This document shows, piece after piece, positions 62,143-64,000 of a DNA stretch of 64,000 nt. The notes beneath the pieces are model-generated. The model was given only the letters and a program-made list of their open reading frames with translations, ran no database searches and was not told where the DNA came from. The stretch comes from a virus: the IMG/VR virus record IMGVR_UViG_3300008117_000010, positions 46,527 through 110,526 of that record; one strand, written 5' to 3'. The position numbers and the translations under genes were made by a program. How positions within the stretch are numbered: the stretch's first letter is position 1; every line of letters starts with the position of its first letter.

Positions 62143-62514
62143 CTACTTTTTATTTAAGAAGTAAATAACTCCCCATTCACCATAGTTTATAAATAAAGTT
62201 AATGGGTCTGTATGTTTAAACAAAGTAACAGAACAAAGAGTACCATCATCATTACCTTCAAATAGTTTAGAGTCAGTTGTTTCTTTTTGTAATTCAAGAT
62301 CTATAAAAATATTAGTCTGAGAATTAATAATCAAAAGAGTATTAGATAAACAAAGATCATCTCTGTCTCTTAGTATTTCTTTTACCTTAAGTTTACTCTT
62401 CCCTTTTTTAGTAGTCTTTACTTTTACATAAGCCCTATAGTCAGATGTAAACTGTTGGGAATATCCACCAATACTTATAAGTAATGATGCTATAAATAAT
62501 AATTTCTTAATCAT
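62143..62514 (-). CDS. Secreted or periplasmic small protein
   Basis: A 123-aa protein with a signal peptide (residues 1-19, MIKKLLFIASLLISIGGYS, cleavage before Gln20-Gln21) and a Lys-rich beta-like mature part (RAYVKVKTTKKGKSKLKV, LFINYGEWGVIYFL). The end of the mature sequence resembles that of the other exported protein in the cluster (YSDFAWYYVAK versus YGEWGVIYFLNKK), suggesting that the two are related. It overlaps the upstream gene by 8 bases. Role unknown, possibly at the host envelope. Confidence 0.7.
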   Translation of the reverse strand: MIKKLLFIASLLISIGGYSQQFTSDYRAYVKVKTTKKGKSKLKVKEILRDRDDLCLSNTLLIINSQTNIFIDLELQKETTDSKLFEGNDDGTLCSVTLFKHTDPLTLFINYGEWGVIYFLNKK

Positions 62515-62797
62515 TGTGTTTAAGTTTTGCGTATTTAATAAATCCGGATTTACATGAACAATCAGTGCTCATATGTTTACCACTATAATGTGGACACTCT
62601 TCTATAATATCAAACTCAACTCTACGGAATGCAAAGATTCTTGACTCTACATTATCAAAAACTAAAGCATCATCTTCTATAGACTTAACATCATCCGGAT
62701 GTAATGGTAAATCTATAGGCCAAACTTCTGACATATTAGGATCAGATCCATATATCACAAGCCATTTATCTTTTGATTTATGTAGAGTACCTGTCAT
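62507..62797 (-). CDS. Hypothetical protein with possible zinc-binding Cys/His
   Basis: A 96-aa protein. It has a beta-rich N-terminal half (KDKWLVIYGSDPNMSEVWPI), and near the end three cysteines and histidines (ECPHYSGKHMSTDCSCKSGF) that could bind zinc. No known family. It overlaps the downstream gene by 8 bases and the upstream gene by 4 (ATGA). Confidence 0.55.
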   Translation of the reverse strand: MTGTLHKSKDKWLVIYGSDPNMSEVWPIDLPLHPDDVKSIEDDALVFDNVESRIFAFRRVEFDIIEECPHYSGKHMSTDCSCKSGFIKYAKLKHND

Positions 62798-63042
62798 AAT
62801 ACTTCTAGTTCTTGTTTAACTTGTTCATAATATTCTGTTAACCCAATAAAACCATGAGCTTTTGAATAATATAATACTTCATCTACACACAACCTTGCGT
62901 GATGCACTGCTGTAGATATATAAATTGTAGAATGATCTCCTATCTTAGGACTTTTGCTTTGGAACTTATCATAAAGTTCCAAAGCTTTATCCTTTGGAGA
63001 TAGACCATATGGATTCTCTCCAGTATAAGTATTCATATCCAT
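62794..63042 (-). CDS. Hypothetical small protein (82 aa)
   Basis: An 82-aa helical protein (KALELYDKFQSKSPKIGD, AVHHARLCVDEVLYYSKA, EYYEQVKQELEVL). Proteins with a YDKF-x13-A-x5-A-x4-DE helix layout are frequent in small-gene arrays of Bacteroidota phages, but have no function. It overlaps the genes on both sides by 1-4 bases. Confidence 0.6.
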   Translation of the reverse strand: MDMNTYTGENPYGLSPKDKALELYDKFQSKSPKIGDHSTIYISTAVHHARLCVDEVLYYSKAHGFIGLTEYYEQVKQELEVL

Positions 63043-63287
63043 TATTCTAAATTTAATCCTTGTTCATCTAATATTTCTCTAATAATATCTCTAATCTTTT
63101 CAGCTATCTCTACTTCAGCAGGTGTAGCTTCATTAGTTTTATGTAACATACTTACACCATACTTAGTTGTTTCTCTAAGCTTTTGGTCTAAGTTCCACAT
63201 AGCAAGTCTCCACTTTGTTCCATTCAAAGCATCTCTTGCATCCTCTGATTCCTCAAAGTTATCAAATTCCAGTACTATCTTTCCCAT
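63042..63287 (-). CDS. Hypothetical small protein (about 81 aa from the preferred start)
   Basis: The ORF is open from 63329, but I prefer the internal Met at 63287 (MGKIVLEFDNFEESEDARDA), because the upstream 14 residues are unlike the rest and lie inside the preceding gene. The protein then has the DAR-x-ALNG-x-KW-x5-W-x-LDQKLR pattern that I know from small phage proteins of Bacteroidota, and a final amphipathic helix. It overlaps the upstream gene by 26 bases. Function unknown. Confidence 0.6.
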   Translation of the reverse strand: MGKIVLEFDNFEESEDARDALNGTKWRLAMWNLDQKLRETTKYGVSMLHKTNEATPAEVEIAEKIRDIIREILDEQGLNLE

Positions 63288-63534
63288 ATGTTTCGTTGTA
63301 ATATTGTTCTGCCATATCATGATAACCAATCAATCTTGTAGATTCAACTTGGCATCCTACACCAAACGCATCAATTATCTGCTCCTTCTCCATTGCTAAC
63401 ATTTGAAGGTCAATATCATTCTGAATGTTGATAAGGCATTGTTTATAGCCACTTTCATAAAGGTTAAATTCGCCATTCATTTCACCAATAATGACTTGAA
63501 TCTTATCTTTTAGTTGTTGCATTGCTGTTTTCAT
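63262..63534 (-). CDS. Hypothetical small protein (90 aa)
   Basis: A 90-aa helical protein (MKTAMQQLKDKIQVIIGEMN, LINIQNDIDLQMLAMEKEQI, then GYHDMAEQYYNETYG). The MQQLK-x20-E-x-E-K-x-QI-x-DA and AEQYYN-x-TYG features are typical of short phage proteins seen in many Bacteroidota phages. Its start overlaps the stop of the 52-codon gene (ATGA) and is preceded by the SD-like sequence AAGGTGAGCAATG. Function unknown. Confidence 0.6.
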   Translation of the reverse strand: MKTAMQQLKDKIQVIIGEMNGEFNLYESGYKQCLINIQNDIDLQMLAMEKEQIIDAFGVGCQVESTRLIGYHDMAEQYYNETYGKDSTGI

Positions 63535-63689
63535 TGCTCACCTTCTATTGTTTTATGTTGTTTTGATTCTTTTCTATTCCAATAAAATCGGGAATAGTTT
63601 CTATAAAATTCTATTCCGCATATAGTATAAGACCAAAACTCAACCCATCTAAATTGAGAAACTCTGATAAATTCAATTAGTCGTTTCAT
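63531..63689 (-). CDS. Small basic/aromatic protein (52 aa)
   Basis: A 52-aa ORF starting MKRLIEFIRVSQFRWVEFWS and ending in GEQ, rich in Arg, Trp, Tyr and Phe, and probably membrane- or nucleic-acid-associated. A strong ribosome-binding site (GAGGTGAGCAATG) precedes the start, and the stop overlaps the next ATG. It is supported by that site and the overlap, not by any family. Confidence 0.6.
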   Translation of the reverse strand: MKRLIEFIRVSQFRWVEFWSYTICGIEFYRNYSRFYWNRKESKQHKTIEGEQ

Positions 63690-63700
63690 TGCTCACCTCT

Positions 63701-63856
63701 CTAATTTTTACTTAACTCTTTTACTTTTTCAACCATTTCTGATAGAATTTCTTTGGAATAAGTCCAATTATGATATAGCAATCCTCTGCCATCATCTGTT
63801 CCTTGGTTGTCAGAAATTTCTATTTCTGTTGCTAAATGTTTTACTATGATTTTCAT
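63701..63856 (-). CDS. Small hypothetical protein (51 aa)
   Basis: A 51-aa ORF, MKIIVKHLATEIEISDNQGT at the start, with a C-terminal helix (SKEILSEMVEKVKELSK). A full Shine-Dalgarno sequence (GGAGGTGAGAAATG) precedes it, and its start overlaps the stop of the partial gene at the window edge. No known function; the pattern of a beta hairpin followed by a helix is common in short phage proteins. Confidence 0.6.
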   Translation of the reverse strand: MKIIVKHLATEIEISDNQGTDDGRGLLYHNWTYSKEILSEMVEKVKELSKN

Positions 63857-64000
63857 TTCTCACCTCCTTGTATTTTATCACGCATCCATTTAGCACCTTC
63901 AATAAAACCATCTCTATCACCAACATAATAATCATGTGCATCTCTTGGGACATAAGGTGCTGCCATCTCTATCTCTTCATCACTTGGTAGTTCTATTGGT
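63853..64000 (-). CDS. Partial hypothetical protein at the right edge (C-terminal 48 aa)
   Basis: The reading frame enters from outside the window and ends at 63853. The visible 48 residues include PRDAHDYYVGDRDGFIEGAK and end in KWMRDKIQGGEK. A G-F-I-E-G-A-K-W-M-R segment is common at the C-terminus of short phage proteins in Bacteroidota phages. The stop overlaps the next ATG (ATGA), and the last codons encode the Shine-Dalgarno sequence of that gene. Confidence 0.6.
   Translation of the reverse strand, partial: PIELPSDEEIEMAAPYVPRDAHDYYVGDRDGFIEGAKWMRDKIQGGEK
63856..63870 (-). promoter_or_regulatory. Strong Shine-Dalgarno site
   Basis: On the minus strand GGAGGTGAGAAATG is close to the full complement of the 16S rRNA end. 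Most other starts in the window have only A/T-rich leaders, so this site stands out. It decides the start at 63856. Confidence 0.7.

Noticed and set aside
1-64000. Stop-codon reassignment (TAG read as Gln), known in some crAss-like phages
   Set aside because: Reading frames end at TAA, TGA or TAG without in-frame TAG inside long genes, and TAG serves as a stop at 40911-40913 and 63701-63703. No need for another code.
1-64000. tRNA genes, CRISPR arrays, integrase or insertion sequences
   Set aside because: Gaps between genes are almost all under 70 bases; I saw no cloverleaf, no direct repeats with spacers and no recombinase or transposase motif.

Overview
The window is a 64-kb, AT-rich (roughly 30% G+C by eye), almost gap-free stretch of a large tailed-phage genome. 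It most resembles a crAss-like phage (order Crassvirales) of a Bacteroidota host. The evidence is: three giant co-oriented ORFs of 3239, 4181 and 1892 codons; a DFDVD motif typical of the crAss-like virion RNA polymerase; a replication block on the opposite strand with family B DNA polymerase, DnaB-type helicase, primase, uracil-DNA glycosylase, Sak4-like ATPase and SSB; AT-rich start contexts mostly without Shine-Dalgarno sequences; and signal peptides ending in Y-A/S before Q. TAA, TGA and TAG are all used as stops, so the standard code applies. Capsid, portal, terminase and tail-ring genes are not present and presumably lie outside the window.

Layout. (1) 1-40.9 kb, plus strand: a late/virion block. 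A peptidoglycan- and protein-degrading multidomain protein, open at the left edge, is followed by a small beta-rich structural protein. Then come three virion proteins of about 1000 aa, two of them carrying recurrent Gly-Gly motifs. The block ends with three giant polyvalent proteins, of which the middle one contains the RNA polymerase active site, and a 46-aa basic protein. (2) 40.9-60.1 kb, minus strand: replication, recombination, repair and nucleotide metabolism. This part also holds an AAA+ (MoxR-like)/VWA-metallopeptidase module next to a pair of BRCT-like paralogues. Most neighbours overlap or abut. One plus-strand gene (58.2 kb) breaks the pattern. (3) 60.1-64 kb, minus strand: small membrane, secreted and hypothetical proteins, ending at the right edge in a string of about 50-aa genes with strong Shine-Dalgarno sites.

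How it fits together (inference from the families): the giant proteins are probably packaged and ejected with the DNA. The RNA polymerase would transcribe early genes, while the associated zincin, nuclease, ADP-ribosyltransferase-like, AlkB-like and SLOG-like domains process the polyproteins or act on the host. The minus-strand replication block is then expressed. Its transcripts appear to end at a hairpin/T8 terminator buried inside the last plus-strand gene, where the two arms converge at about 40.9 kb.

The points most worth a second look are the domain content of the giant proteins (including a decayed third copy of the zincin domain), the BRCT-like/MoxR/VWA cluster, the SplB-like protein with an unusual cysteine spacing, and the terminator inside a coding sequence.
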